A stretch of 64,000 bases of DNA, taken from Antedon mediterranea. Taxonomy: Eukaryota; Echinodermata; Crinoidea; Comatulida; Antedonidae. The notes below the pieces were generated by a model. That model was not told the origin of the DNA. It made no database searches and was given only the letters and a program-made list of their open reading frames with translations. Below are positions 1-11,648 of this stretch, in pieces. The position numbers and the translations under genes were made by a program. Each line of letters begins with the position of its first letter. Within the stretch, counting starts at the first letter, position 1. The stretch lies in the NCBI RefSeq assembly GCF_964355755.1, contig NC_092671.1:38333304-38397303 (forward strand). Reading direction: 5' to 3'.

Positions 1-281
1 AAGACTAAAATAATCTAGTAAATTCTATAGTGTTTTAAAGGTGTGTGGACATTTTAGATCAAAAACTGTAAAAAAAATCTTGAAGTTTAAAACAATCTTC
101 TGGAAAAGATTATTAAATAAGACCAATTATTAAATGGTAATTTTTATTTTTTAATAACACAAAAAATAAAGAAAAATATAAAAGTAAAAGAAACACTGAA
201 AATAGGATTACGCTACATAAACCAAAGACTGAGATTGTAACTTTGAACGGTTTTGATATGTAAAAATTTGGGGTTACGGTA
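1..281. other. Gene-free AT-rich flank
   Basis: No reading frame with recognisable protein content, RNA gene or clear repeat was seen here. The stretch ends at the ACGGTA direct repeat that marks the left edge of the first palindrome-rich element. Confidence 0.5.
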
Positions 282-1090
282 TGTTATGCGCGATTTGAAC
301 GATTTGCGCAATTTGAAATTGCGCAAAAAAATCTTTGCGCAATTTGAAATTGCGCAAAGAATTCTTGCGCAATTTAAAATTGCGCAAGGATTTTTTTGCG
401 CAATTTCAAATTGCGCAATCAACTTGCGCAATTTCAAATTGCGCAAGAAAATCTTTGCGCAATTTTAAATTGCGCTGCACAATTTGTAAATTGCGCAAGG
501 TAGTTCTTGCGCAATATGACACCTTTGCGCAATTTGAAAACGAACTGTAAATTTTCCCATACATGGCTAGGCTAGGCCTAGGCAGAGGAGTTTAAAATTT
601 AGTATTTTATTATATAAATAAGACCATTTCAATGAAGATAATGTTTAATACTCACTTTTTAAGTTTTTAATATTAGTTTAGCAAGGCCATGTAACCTAGT
701 CAGTATCAGTAGTCCAGACCCTAGCTAGGCTAGAGTAGTAGGCTATAGCCGGCCGCGCCCGCCTGGTGGAACACCACCGCTTCGTTTTCTTTCGTCGGTT
801 CTTCGACGGTATCAGTCTGGACGGTATGCTAACTTATAACAATATTTACACTACTAAAATAAGGAAATGCAATATTTATCTTTAATTTTGAATCATTCTT
901 AGAAATTACTATAAAAATATGGGTGTGCATGATTTCACAATCTGTCGAAAAACCTTGCGCAATTTGCAGATTACTTGCGCAATTTAATACGTTGCTTGCG
1001 CAATTTGAAACACATGTTTCAATTCAAATTGCGCAAGGATTTTTTTTGCGCAATTTCAAATTGCGCAAATCGTTCAAATCGCGCATAACA
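282..1090 (+). mobile_element. Palindrome-array TIR element, copy A (809 bp)
   Basis: The element starts TGTTATGCGCG and ends CGCGCATAACA, and the inverted ends continue for about 45 bp (GATTTGAACGATTTGCGC and onward). Just inside the left end (about 300-545) are repeated palindromes of the type GCGCAATTTGAAATTGCGC. A smaller set lies at about 945-1075. The centre is AT-rich, with a CTAG-rich patch and a GC-rich hairpin-forming stretch (GGTGGAACACCACC) near 765-820. ACGGTA flanks both sides, consistent with a 6-bp target duplication. No transposase frame is visible, so this looks like a non-autonomous DNA element. Superfamily unknown. Confidence 0.8.
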
Positions 1091-2461
1091 ACGGTATTTG
1101 GCTTTTAAAATTGAGCAGCTGTTTTTGTTAAGAATAAAGATTTACACCTTCGCTTTGAATAAATTAATGATGATAATGAATTGATTTCTAATAAATATTT
1201 TAATTTTTTTCGTTAATAAAATAGTAATGAATAGGGCCTAGTAGGCTAGGCCCAGTCATAAATTATAGTAATCGGTGGCTACCAACCACAAAAATTAAAA
1301 AACACAATGTAGGTAAATTGGATGAGAAACAATTAAATTCCAGTCTAAGCTAGAGAGACAGCTTAACCATGCCTTTTGGGCGTTGCTGTAATGTACTGGT
1401 GGTACTGGCATTTACCAACGGTTCGTTAATAATAGGCCTACCTAGCCTAGTAGAGGGAGTAGTTAGGCCACGTTTAAGATGTTGGCAATCGCAGGAGACA
1501 AAAGGAACAGGCTAGCTTGGTTAGAATCTGAAAAATAAATAAATTAAATGTCTAAATACGATCCAATACACGTATACTTACTCAAGTATTTAATAGTAAA
1601 ATTGTCCTTAAAACACAAGAATAGATAATTTTACTAGTAGCATGTTAATGATTTTTGTAAACCACCTAAATTCAATTTTAACACATGACATCACAATAGG
1701 GGAATCCCCTGCTGCTCTCCTAGGTGGCGCGCTTTAATTTGTTTTATTAGGCCGGAAGAGTAGAAATATTAAGGAGGAATTGCCGAATTGCCTAGCTAGG
1801 TCTAGGCTGGTTTAGGACTGTATTATATTGTTTTTAAATCTAGCCCCATGAAAAAGGTATGAATAACATGTTCAATATAGTGATATATGATTTTGATGCA
1901 ACCGATTATACGCATTTTGAACTTTAACTAGGCCTACCTAGGCTACTACTAACTAACTAAGCCTAGCCTACTTTACTACTTACTTACTACTACTCTAGCT
2001 AGGCTACTCTGTACTACTACTAGGGCCTAGGCTAGGTGGTACCCTAGTCCCTAGGCTAGTTCTAATAATAGAAATAGTATACTAGGCCGCAGGCGATACT
2101 AGCTAGGCCTAGGCTAGCTAGTCTATAAATAGAGTCTAGGCCTAGTTAGGTACGGTAGGCTAGCTAGCTAACTAGCTAGAGCCTAGTAGGCCTAGGCCCT
2201 AGCTAGGCCTAAACTAAGCCTTTTTTGTGCTAATGCACTTTCGCACCACTAAGCTTACCCAATTTAAAAACATTCACCAGCTGCGCGGCGGTGAAGGTGA
2301 GTGACAGTTAAGTTAAGTCTTTTAGGTGTAACTTCAGTACTTAGCACCGCACTTTTTTAAGCCTAGCTTAACTCTAGGCCTTTCTCAGACTGACCTCAGT
2401 CAGGGCAGGCCTTAAGCCGATTTGTTCCCGCGAATCAAAAGCGTCAGCTTACATATGCATG
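1091..2461. other. Gene-free spacer, CTAG/GGCC-rich
   Basis: No coding region was recognised. About 1920-2220 is dominated by overlapping CTAG, TAGGCCTA and GCTAGC palindromes, far denser than in random DNA of this base composition. The rest is AT-rich. Short CTAG-rich patches recur elsewhere (about 7090-7180, 14520-14610, 16500-16570, 17220-17380), so this looks like a compositional habit of the genome rather than one element. Confidence 0.6.
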
Positions 2462-3260
2462 TGTTATGCGCGATTTGAACGATTTGCGCAATTTGAAATT
2501 GCGCAAAAAAAATCCTTGCGCAATTTGAATTGAAACATGTGTTTCAAATTGCGCAAGCAACGTATTAAATTGCGCAAGTAATCTGCAAATTGCGCAAGGT
2601 TTTTCGACAGATTGTGAAATCATGCACACCCATATTTTTATAGTAATTTCTAAGAATGATTCAAACTTAAAGATAAATATCGCATTTCCTTATTTTAGTA
2701 CTGCAAATATTGTTATAAGTTAGCATACCGTCGAAGAACCGACGAAGGGAAACGAAGCGGTGGTGTTCCACCAGGCGGGCGCGGCGCGGGCGGCCGTCTA
2801 TACTACTCTAGCCTAGCTAGGGTCTGGACTACTGATACTGACTAGGTTACATGGCCTAGCTTAAACTAATATTAAAAACTTAAAAAGTGAGTTTTAAACA
2901 TTATCTTCATTGAAATGGTCTTATTTATATAATAAAATACTAAATTTTAAACTCCTCTGCCTAGGCCTAGCCTAGCCATGTATGGGAAAATTTACAGTTC
3001 GTTTTCAAATTGCGCAAAGGTGTCATATTGCGCAAGAACTATCTTGCGCAATTTACAAATTGTGCAGCGCAATTTAAAATTGCGCAAAGATTTTCTTGCG
3101 CAATTTGAAATTGCGCAAGTTGATTGCGCAATTTGAAATTGCGCAAAAAAATCCTTGCGCAATTTTAAATTGCGCAAGAATTCTTTGCGCAATTTCAAAT
3201 TGCGCAAGGATTTTTTTGCGCAATTTCAAATTGCGCAAATCGTTCAAATCGCGCATAACA
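2462..3260 (-). mobile_element. Palindrome-array TIR element, copy B (799 bp), inverted
   Basis: This is the reverse complement of copy A over nearly its full length. The short palindrome set is at 2480-2600 and the long set at 2995-3250, with the same GC-rich hairpin core near 2725-2800. ATGCAT lies immediately outside both ends if one extra complementary base is allowed to the TIR, giving a 6-bp target duplication different from that of copy A. The two copies are therefore probably separate insertions that happen to face each other. No protein is encoded; short open frames here are by-products of the repeats. Confidence 0.8.
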
Positions 3261-3498
3261 CATGCATATTCATGTTTCCATCTTCCAAATCCCTCTCTAC
3301 GCATGCGTATAATATGATGCTTTCGATTCACACAAACAACTTCATCTAGTTCTAGTGGAAAATCGGCTTTTTTAAGCTAGTAGTAGGACTATATAATGGA
3401 ATAGTCTCATACCGCAAACTCACATGCAAAACAGAGGTTATCTTTAATTTTTTTGTCAACTAAAAATGCAGTTTTTATTCTTTACAGACAGTGACAAC

Positions 3499-6474
3499 AT
3501 GGCATCCAGGATTTCTTCATTGAGATATTCCTCAATATTTTACAGATGCAGATTTCTTGTACCTCAGTCATCTAGCTGCCAACATTTAAGAACTTGTAGA
3601 CTGATGTCAACTGAAAACTCTTTAGAAATAAAAATTAAATCTTCAGATACACCAGAAACACTTTTAAATGTTATTCAAGAAAATAAACTATCTGGAAACC
3701 AAGCGTCCTTATCGCTAACGAGAGTGATACAGCTTCAGAACGCCATACCACAGGTTGACACGTTTACGAAAGACCCAATATTTGAAGAACTCTGCAACCA
3801 GATAACAAAAGAAAAATACAAAATTTCAACTGAGAGTTTAGTTCTTTCACTTATTAATTTATGTCAAATTAAGACAAAGTCAGTTATGTCGTTAATTTTA
3901 ATGCTTGAACCAGAGTGCCGGCGACGTCTTCGTCTGATGCAGGTTCGCCATCTTATTTTTTTTATCATCAATCACGGTGCTCTCAAAGCAGTCAATTGTG
4001 ACAAGATTGATGCGTTGGTAGCAGAAACAGCTGACATGTTGGAAAGTAGGCTCAAAGATGTGGTTGGAGTTAAAAATCTGGTTCAACTTTTAATACATTC
4101 TCCACTGGTATCAACAACTCTGCCAAATAAATTAGAACGACATATGGTCTCCTTAATGGATTACTTCAGCTTTTCTGATTTAACAAAATTCTGTGAAGCT
4201 ATGGTAATCAATAAATTTCCAACTGGTGTCTTATTGAAGACAATGTCTTTTAAAATGACGTCTATTCCAGAGGAATGGTCAGTCAATCAGATCTATGAAG
4301 TTCTCAAATGTTTTGATGCATTGGGTTTTAAAAACAGAAGTGTCATAATGGCATTTAGTAAATTTCTTCGGTCCGAAATTGCAAACTGCGCTCTCACAGA
4401 TGTTATAAATATTGCAAACATGTTTTCACGTCTTAGAATGTCAAATATCGAGTTTCTCGCTGAAGTTGAAAAGTTCATAGGAAAACAAATCGCAAGCGTT
4501 TCATTCCGTGACTTGAGAAACGTTCTGCAGGCGTTCTTTGTTCTGCGATTTGTTCCAAGTGAAGAGTTTGTGGATACTTTAACGAAAGAGCTCTTAGCTG
4601 GATGGTTGGATCTCAAACCATATTTACAACTAGAGCTTGCCTGGTGCATGATGGGTTTGAATATATTACCCAAAGTACTTTTGGAGAAAGTTGTTCAGTT
4701 GAATACAGGTAAGTTTATTTGTTCATTCACAATAACACGTTTACTTTTTTATTTTGATTTAGAATTTCCGAGTCAAAAAAGTTGAATAAACGATGTCATA
4801 AACTATATATTTAACCAATTGATGCAGTGTATTTTGTTGAGCTCTTATATATCATTCATGTGTTTTTATTGTATTTGGCCAGGTGCCAAAGTATTACCTT
4901 GTTGCTCAATGTTCAGTCAATGCTTTTTACTCAATGCTATTTAACTTATTTTTCTGATATTCAGATGATTTTAGTCCAGGTCTAGCAACCAAATTTCAGC
5001 ATCTACTCAACTATGCCAAAATGGAAACATCGAGTAACTTACAGAGCTTGGTGGAAAAGGATGTTAACCTACGACATATACAGCAATCTGTTAACCTACG
5101 ACCTATACAGCAATCAGTTATGAATACTCTTATTGATGTGATAAATAAACAACACATATCAACAAATGTCGTAACACCTAGTGGACATGTTATAGGTAAG
5201 TACTTTGTACACCTGGGTGGAGAGGCAAATGTAAGTAACATGTCTTGCTGCCTAAGGATACAAGCAATGCAGCGAGAGTTGGATTCAAACCATGATCTCA
5301 CAATCAATAATCCAACGTCCAACACACTGCACCACACTCCAGTAAATTATATGAATATGATTTATAAAATTAATACTATTTACAAATAAATAATGTTTAT
5401 GCTTTATAAACAGATTTTCAAATATTATTGGATGACCATAAGATGTCAGTTGATCCTACTCAAAGTGAACAAGCACCCTCAAGGTTGGTCGTTTCCTTAA
5501 TTTTTTCATACATTTAATATTCTTAGTTCTAGATTCACCTAAATATTTTTAAAGACAGCATTTTGGCACACGTGGCATGCCATATAAGCTGGAATTATCT
5601 AGAAAGTGGTACAGCATTAGGAATATAATACAGACTTGTGCGTGGCAAGTTTAATCGTATAAAATTAATTAATTAATTTTTACTTATGAAGTTATCGCCA
5701 AAGTCTAGAACCATATTTGGTATTTTAACTGAAAGTAATTGCTTTATTTTTGTGACTTTCAAAATAAATCTTTTTTTTTAAATTTCCATTTTCTCTAGAC
5801 TTGCTATATTAGTTCATGGACCAACAAGTTATTTAAATGCAGGCGAGATGTTTGTGGGACCGGTTAAAATGAAGCGAAAACAATTAACAGATTCTGGATA
5901 TATATTAACCGAGGTACAGCAAACAGTTCTGTTTTGATTGGTTTATTGTCCAGCAGTATTAAATAATGATTAACAATAGCAACAGCTTTCTTCTACCAAG
6001 TGTTCTGTTATGAAAGTACGAAAGCCTAATCCTGCCACATTTGAATATAAATACTGTATAGCTAATTTAGAAATACAGTACTGTAGCAAAAAAAATAAAT
6101 CTAACATTTTTTTTTTGCTGTCGAGATTTTGACATAGGAAAAAAATAAATAAACATTTTTTTTACATGTCTAAATTTAGACATAGCAAAAAAAAATTTGG
6201 TTTGTTTTGTTTTTTTGCTATGACGAAATTTAGACCACATCTATATTTATATTCATGATGTGACAGGATTAGGCTTTCGTATGGGCTTTTACTCTGTATG
6301 CAGAAATACACACGCATCTTACTTTTGCTTAGACATTTAGAGTAAATATACAGTTTAAATTTTTTTTTTTTAAATCTACAGATTGGATATCGTGAATGGT
6401 ATGCGATGAAAACAGAGGTTGAAAAGAAACAGTTTATTAAGAAAAAGCTGGAGAATGATTGTGATTTTTATTAA
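3499..6474 (+). CDS. FAST kinase domain-containing protein with C-terminal RAP domain (gene 1)
   Basis: Five coding exons join in frame: 3499-4708, 4965-5195, 5414-5483, 5799-5913, 6382-6474, giving 572 residues. The start at 3499 is preferred over 3466 because a splice acceptor (TTCTTTACAG) lies between them. The N-terminus (MASRISSLRYSSIFYRCRF) is Arg/Ser-rich and lacks acids, like a mitochondrial presequence. The middle is Leu-rich helical repeat sequence typical of FASTK proteins. The last two exons encode a RAP domain (LAILVHGPTSYLN, then GYREWY and a Lys-rich end). In animals the family acts in mitochondrial RNA processing, stability and translation; RAP is a putative RNA-binding, endonuclease-like fold. 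Which FASTKD paralogue this is cannot be said. A possible poly(A) signal (AATAAA) lies near 6524. Confidence 0.87.
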
Positions 6475-6609
6475 GATATTATTAAGTCTGTATATAAATT
6501 TCACTGAAGTTGAACTGCAATTTTAATAAAACTTTAATCAATTGAGTACAGTATAGTAGACATAGCATGAGAGATGGGAAAAAACAAAACGTTGTTGACA
6601 GGAAAACAG

Positions 6610-6730
6610 ACGTTAAGCTGTGTGTGAAAAAGTATGTGTTCAAATATGGTAGTGATATGACATCATCATATCCATATTTGGGCACATCACATTTTTTTGT
6701 CGAATAAAGTTTGATAGTATAGACAGAGCT
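6610..6730 (+). mobile_element. Small palindromic MITE, partial copy
   Basis: The right half ends GTATAGACAGAGCTT and contains the family core (GGTAGTGATATGACATCATC, then a TTTGGGCACATCACA-like stretch). The left terminus is degraded. It abuts the TTAA that starts the next element. Confidence 0.6.
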
Positions 6731-6733
6731 TAA

Positions 6734-7359
6734 AGCCCCATTCCCTACGTTTTTTAGATATAATTTAAGATCACAAACTATATTTAATGTAAAAATAATA
6801 CTATATGGTCCTATTGCGATAACTTTTTTCGTCTTTAAACTCTTAAAAATGTGAAAAATAAATCGATTCTAATAATTATAGCGGCCCGCTATAAATCCCA
6901 AAATGCATTGCGCGCGGATTGATATTTTTGTTTTTCACCTGTAATTCGCCCACTTTTCGATCGATCGTGAAGCCAAAACAAATGGAAGACTCCTAACTTT
7001 TCAGCGAAAATATCGGGTTTTCCCCAATTTGTATCAACGGAGTCTGGCAAAAATAGAAAGACAATTAATGCAGCAACTATGCAACGTCAGGCTAGGTATA
7101 TAGCTAGCGTACGATGTTTGTACGTTATCGATGTTTACCAGCTAGGCCTACAAAACTAAGCCTAGCTAGGCTAGGCCTAAGACCGTCCACGAGAAGTCGA
7201 TCGCCGCGAGCTACTTAGGTAGTGCATTGTTTCTCACTTTTTATCATAATTTACCATAAAACGTACATTTAAGACAAGGAATGACATGGTTTAATGTTTT
7301 TAAAGTGATATATATGTATTATTTTCCAAAAAACGTCCAAAATTGCAGGGAAGGGGTCT
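6734..7359 (+). mobile_element. 626-bp TTAA-flanked element, copy 1
   Basis: TTAA stands at 6730-6733 and 7360-7363. The ends AGCCCCATTCCCT and (reverse complement) AGACCCCTTCCCT form imperfect 13-bp inverted repeats. A copy of identical length lies at 14343-14968 in the opposite orientation. It has no open frame of note. TTAA target choice is typical of piggyBac and Kolobok elements, so a non-autonomous relative of one of these is likely. The interior includes a CTAG-rich patch. Confidence 0.8.
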
Positions 7360-7363
7360 TTAA

Positions 7364-8031
7364 GATACAGTAGAACCAGCCAGGCAATGAAGTATTGTAC
7401 TCAATTGCAATAGAATGCCTTCATTATTATGTTAATCACAATGGTATTGATAATAAAGAAACTATATGTAGAAGAAAGTAGTCATTTAATATTGTCATTG
7501 TCATAAAAGGAGCTGACTAAATAATAGTTTTTGGGACTATTATAAGCATTTTTTTTTGTACTTTTGGCGTTCCATACCTGCATATTGCTGACAAAATCAA
7601 CAAACATGGCCAACACGTGCTGCGTGTGCGAGCGGTGACTGGGGAGCTAGGCCCAGCTAGTTAGACCCGTTTTATCTCAAGTAAAGGGTGAGTATTGTTC
7701 AAGAATATATATACCTATCATCCTAACCATATTGTAGAATAGATAATAATAGTCACTACAGCTAGCCTGGTGTTGCCTATAAAATAAAATGTACACTTGG
7801 TTGGTATATATACGGTAGGCCTAAACTGTAGTCTGTTGTAGACGTGACTACAGCCGCAGCGTAGTGTAAAGTGGAGTAGTGTCGTGTACGTCGTATGTAT
7901 ATAGTCGATTCGCCCCAATGATAATAAATGGCAAAACGACCAGAATGGACACAGACAGTGTATTTTTAATATATTAAAATCTGAATATTAATTATTATTA
8001 TAAAATATAAATATTTTTTTAACAGATCAGG
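7364..8031 (+). promoter_or_regulatory. Upstream region and likely 5' UTR intron of the second FASTKD gene
   Basis: A donor (AAAGG/GTGAGTATT) at 7687/7688 and an acceptor (TTTTTTTAACAG) ending at 8025 would splice a 5' UTR exon onto the ATG at 8032. Promoter elements were not recognised. An open frame on the - strand at 7718-7918 has no recognisable content. Confidence 0.4.
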
Positions 8032-10871
8032 ATGTTTGGCAGGAGAGGGCTGGTAACAGCCAAACATTTTTTGGCCAGGTTTTGTGCTTCTCCAACATTA
8101 TTGTCCTCAACTTGTATTGCTCAGCAGCAAAGTTACTTCTTTCTCTTCAAACCTAATGATGTTCGTTGGTATTGTGCTCAGCCATGGCTTAAACTGCTAC
8201 CACCTGCAATAAACGACCCTCGTTTTATAAAGGAAAACTCCAAAGTCTCTGAGAAACAAGTTGTTCCTGTTGATGAAGGGTATGATTACAGTGTTGCGAT
8301 ACTCGAAGGTATACACGCATCTGAGACTATCGAGGACATATTTCAAGCATTTCGCGAAATCGGATCGTATATGAATGAAATTCACATTGCTAGAGCCGTA
8401 GCGCGATTGGCAGAAATGAGCCAAAGTTTACAAATTGAACCAGTTACAAATGCTGAATTAAAACCACTTCAAAGTGCATTAATTGAGAATAACAGAAGTG
8501 ATTTCACATTTATTTGTCAACTGGTTTTAAAATTTTCTGTACACATGGACAGTGAATTGTTTTTACTAACGCTGAATTCACTTCAGGTGTTAGGCTTACC
8601 GGTAAAAAGCTCATTAGTGCAAACTTTGCTAACGCAATCAAGCGAACGCTTCAACGATTTTAATCCAGAAGAGATGAAACAATATGTCAATATTCTTACT
8701 AAAATGTCTAAAGGTCAAAGTGCAGACAACCTTGTGGAAACGCTGTTGGATAGTTGCGTTGTCCTCGTTGATAAGTTTACTGAAAATTCAGAAAATATTC
8801 AACAAATTACATCAGTTCTTTTAAATCTACATGAACGATTAACAGAACAGAAACAGGAGAAGTTACTGAACAAACTGCTTGCTGTCATTGTTATTAAAAA
8901 TAACATAGAGTTCAAATCAGCAAAGTTTATCCTAAATGCCCTAGCCAGTTTGAATAAAACAAAACATCCAATCCAATACAAAGTTTTACAATTTCTTGAG
9001 GAAAACTTTAAAATCATTGACAGAAACTCTTTTACACAATTGATTTATCATTTGAATCGCTGTGGATGTGTTGGTCCCAAAAATTTACAGTTTTTCACAT
9101 CAAATATTTTAGAAAATCCACTTAAATTTTCATTTCCAAACCTAATCCAAATATCAGGAATAATGTCGTCTCATCGATTTGTCAACATCGACTTTTTCAA
9201 CCATGTTACAAAGATGGCGTTAGAAGCAGACGCATGTTTTAAAGAGTTACAGAAACTGGCTGGTATTTTTGCAGCGCTAAATCTTCGATCGATAGTCGAC
9301 CTCACTAAGTTCTGCACAAAACTTTCCCAGTTAGCATTAACGACAATAAAAGAGGATAATTTGTGTCATGATGATTGTAAACTAATCTGTTCAACAACCG
9401 CTTCTCTTGCGCAACTTGGCAACGTTCCAGAAACATTACTTCAATTCATCAATGGAGACCAGTTTCAAAAACTACTATTGAACAGTGAAGGTAATTGCTT
9501 TATTGGTAATTTTAAGTAGGCCTAAAGCTCTGTCTACACTATCAAATTTGATGTGACAAAAAAAGTGCCCATATATGGACATAATGATGTCACGTCACTA
9601 CCATATTTGGGCACATCACACTTTTTTTGTCATACTAGTTTGATAGTCCAGACAGAGCTTAAGTTTTAAGGTAAAGTAAACACTTACATAAGAATTTGCT
9701 TCAACATAATTCTCATTGTCTAATCATTTTGAATGGATGTGTATTTTTTTTTTAATAGCTTTCATTTTATCGTTAAATGGCACAACTTAAGAAGAGTTTA
9801 AAAAGTGCTAAAATACTAATTATTGATTTTGAACACTATTTTTAAAGACAAGCACATACGTCAATATTTGCACATGCTGTCGATGCTTACTGGTTCAACA
9901 TATTTGCCATCAGGACTCCCTCAAGTTGCTCATCATCAATCTACAGAAGTCCAAGATCTTATCAGAAGTGTCCTCAACGAAATAATCCCAGGGAAATGCA
10001 TTGAATGCAATGTACCCTGCACTGGTCATGTTTTGATCAACTTAGGTCAGTCATATTTAACGTAAAGTAATTATACTGTACTTATTACACAAAAATAGAG
10101 AATAATTTCGCCAGTGTAGCTTAGCAAAAGCTATAAAAACTACTTATATTATAATAAATTATGTAGCAAAAAATACAATACAAAACTATGTTGTTTATAG
10201 ACTAAAAAGTCAGTTTGATTTATAGCAATATTGTTAAACAAAATTTTAAAATGAAATTTATGTTGACGGTAATTATTAAAATTTTTGTTGCTTGTATTAA
10301 ATAATCAAGAAGATTAATTTTCTAATATGTCACATAATAACATATTTTATTATTAATTTATTTTATTTTGGACAGATTTTCTAATTGAGGGACTTGGAAA
10401 TGGCTCTCCGAGAAAGTAAGTAAATCTTTATTTATAAAGCAAGACAATTTTATTTTTATATTCTGTTTCCATGTTGTAAATAGGGATGTTTTTCATACTA
10501 CATTTTTTTTAATTGCATCAATTTCTTTATAGAACATGTTTGCTGATTGCACCATTCAGTTACTTTGCGTTTGAAAGCTCGCATCTGATTGGTCTACCAG
10601 CTGTAAAAGAAAACTACCTAAAAAACCAGGGATATTGTGTTATATGGGTGAGAATTGTCTTTAATATATCAAAGTTTATGATTAACTAATTAGTTACATT
10701 TTCAATAAGCCATCTTTGTATTATTTTTATAATTGAAATGAACTACTGTACTGTATTGAAACATTTTTTTTTATTCTTTAGATTCCGGTCCATAAATTGG
10801 AATTGATGAAAAGTACCGAAGAGAAAAGGATTTATTTAAAAGAAATTGTAAAAGATGCCCTTGCATATTAA
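8032..10871 (+). CDS. FAST kinase domain-containing protein with C-terminal RAP domain (gene 2)
   Basis: Five coding exons (8032-9490, 9848-10045, 10376-10415, 10533-10647, 10782-10871) give 633 residues. The N-terminus (MFGRRGLVTAKHFLARFC) is basic and amphipathic like a mitochondrial presequence. A long Leu-rich helical middle follows. The last three exons hold a RAP domain (LLIAPFSYFAFESSHLIGL, then NYLKNQGYCVIWIP and a charged tail). A large first coding exon, then four small ones with the same phases (1,1,2,0) and a 115-nt fourth exon, match gene 1, so the two are tandem paralogues. Overall sequence similarity is low by eye. Expected role: mitochondrial RNA metabolism. Intron 1 carries a complete MITE. 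Confidence 0.87.
9525..9660 (+). mobile_element. Small palindromic MITE, complete copy
   Basis: It begins AAGCTCTGTCTACACTATCA and ends with a near reverse complement (TTTGATAGTCCAGACAGAGC plus TT). The body is almost fully palindromic around a GATGTCACGTC centre, with two GGGCACATCACA/GTGCCCATAT arms. About 136 bp with no coding capacity. It lies in intron 1 of the second FASTKD gene. Other copies or fragments are at about 6610, 18556, 18827, 25592 and 28716. Confidence 0.75.
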
Positions 10872-11648
10872 AAATAAGAACTTAGTACTGTAGATAAAAA
10901 TTAGATAAACTGTAGTACTGTTATTGATTAACACATGAACTAAGCAATGACCAAATAATAGAGGGGGCTATCACATTTTAAAAATTTGCCAACCCCCCAC
11001 CGATAGAGGTGAATTGAAATATAAAATTACAGAGGGCGCTATGTAAATAAATCGAATACTACTAGACTGCTGTTGTGTGTGTGTATAGAAAAAATTTAAA
11101 ATGGAAAAACATAAGAAACGCATACATTTGGACTTATAATTTACAATTAATTTAGAGCTATAATGTTAAAACCAATGTTTTAGTCGGTGTAGATGTGTAT
11201 AGAGATTAAAACAATTATTGTAAAAGATTAATTTGAGTAGACTTTGACCTTTATAATTTAATATAAGAAAAATGATGTGATGGAAATTTCCACACTGCAT
11301 GTGAGGGGCAGTACCTTTACCGTTTACAAATTTCTTGCGCGTCAGACTAAACCATTTTTGGCATAGGGGTATATATAGTAATTGTTGTTAGTAGGTACTA
11401 TATATTTATGTATTTTCAATACATTATTATTTAAAATACTTAAGCCTGTATTGATTACAAATACTGTATATCTTTAAATGTAACTGGTTTTAAGATAATA
11501 TTTTGCTTAAAATACACACGCTCGCTCTCTCCCGATGAGTTTAACCCCCATTTTATAATTGTTCATGCCATTATAAACAACAAAATCAAACCTGGACGTT
11601 TAGCTGGAAGTTTTTTACATCGTTTTGTAATTTGAAACCAATAAAATA
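10872..11648. other. Intergenic, 3' UTR and promoter space
   Basis: AT-rich DNA between the second FASTKD stop and the MsrB start. No gene or structured element was seen. Promoter elements of MsrB could not be identified. Confidence 0.45.

Noticed and set aside
290-545. CRISPR-like look of evenly spaced palindromes, and of the 25-bp array at 33673
   Set aside because: The host is a multi-exon animal genome. Spacers are short and non-unique in the first case and absent in the second.
213-550. Open frames repeating LRNFKLRK/AQFEIAQ on both strands (also at 923, 2444, 2992, 11929, 12678)
   Set aside because: They are translations of GCGCAATT palindromes inside the transposon copies, open in several frames at once, with no start context or splice logic.
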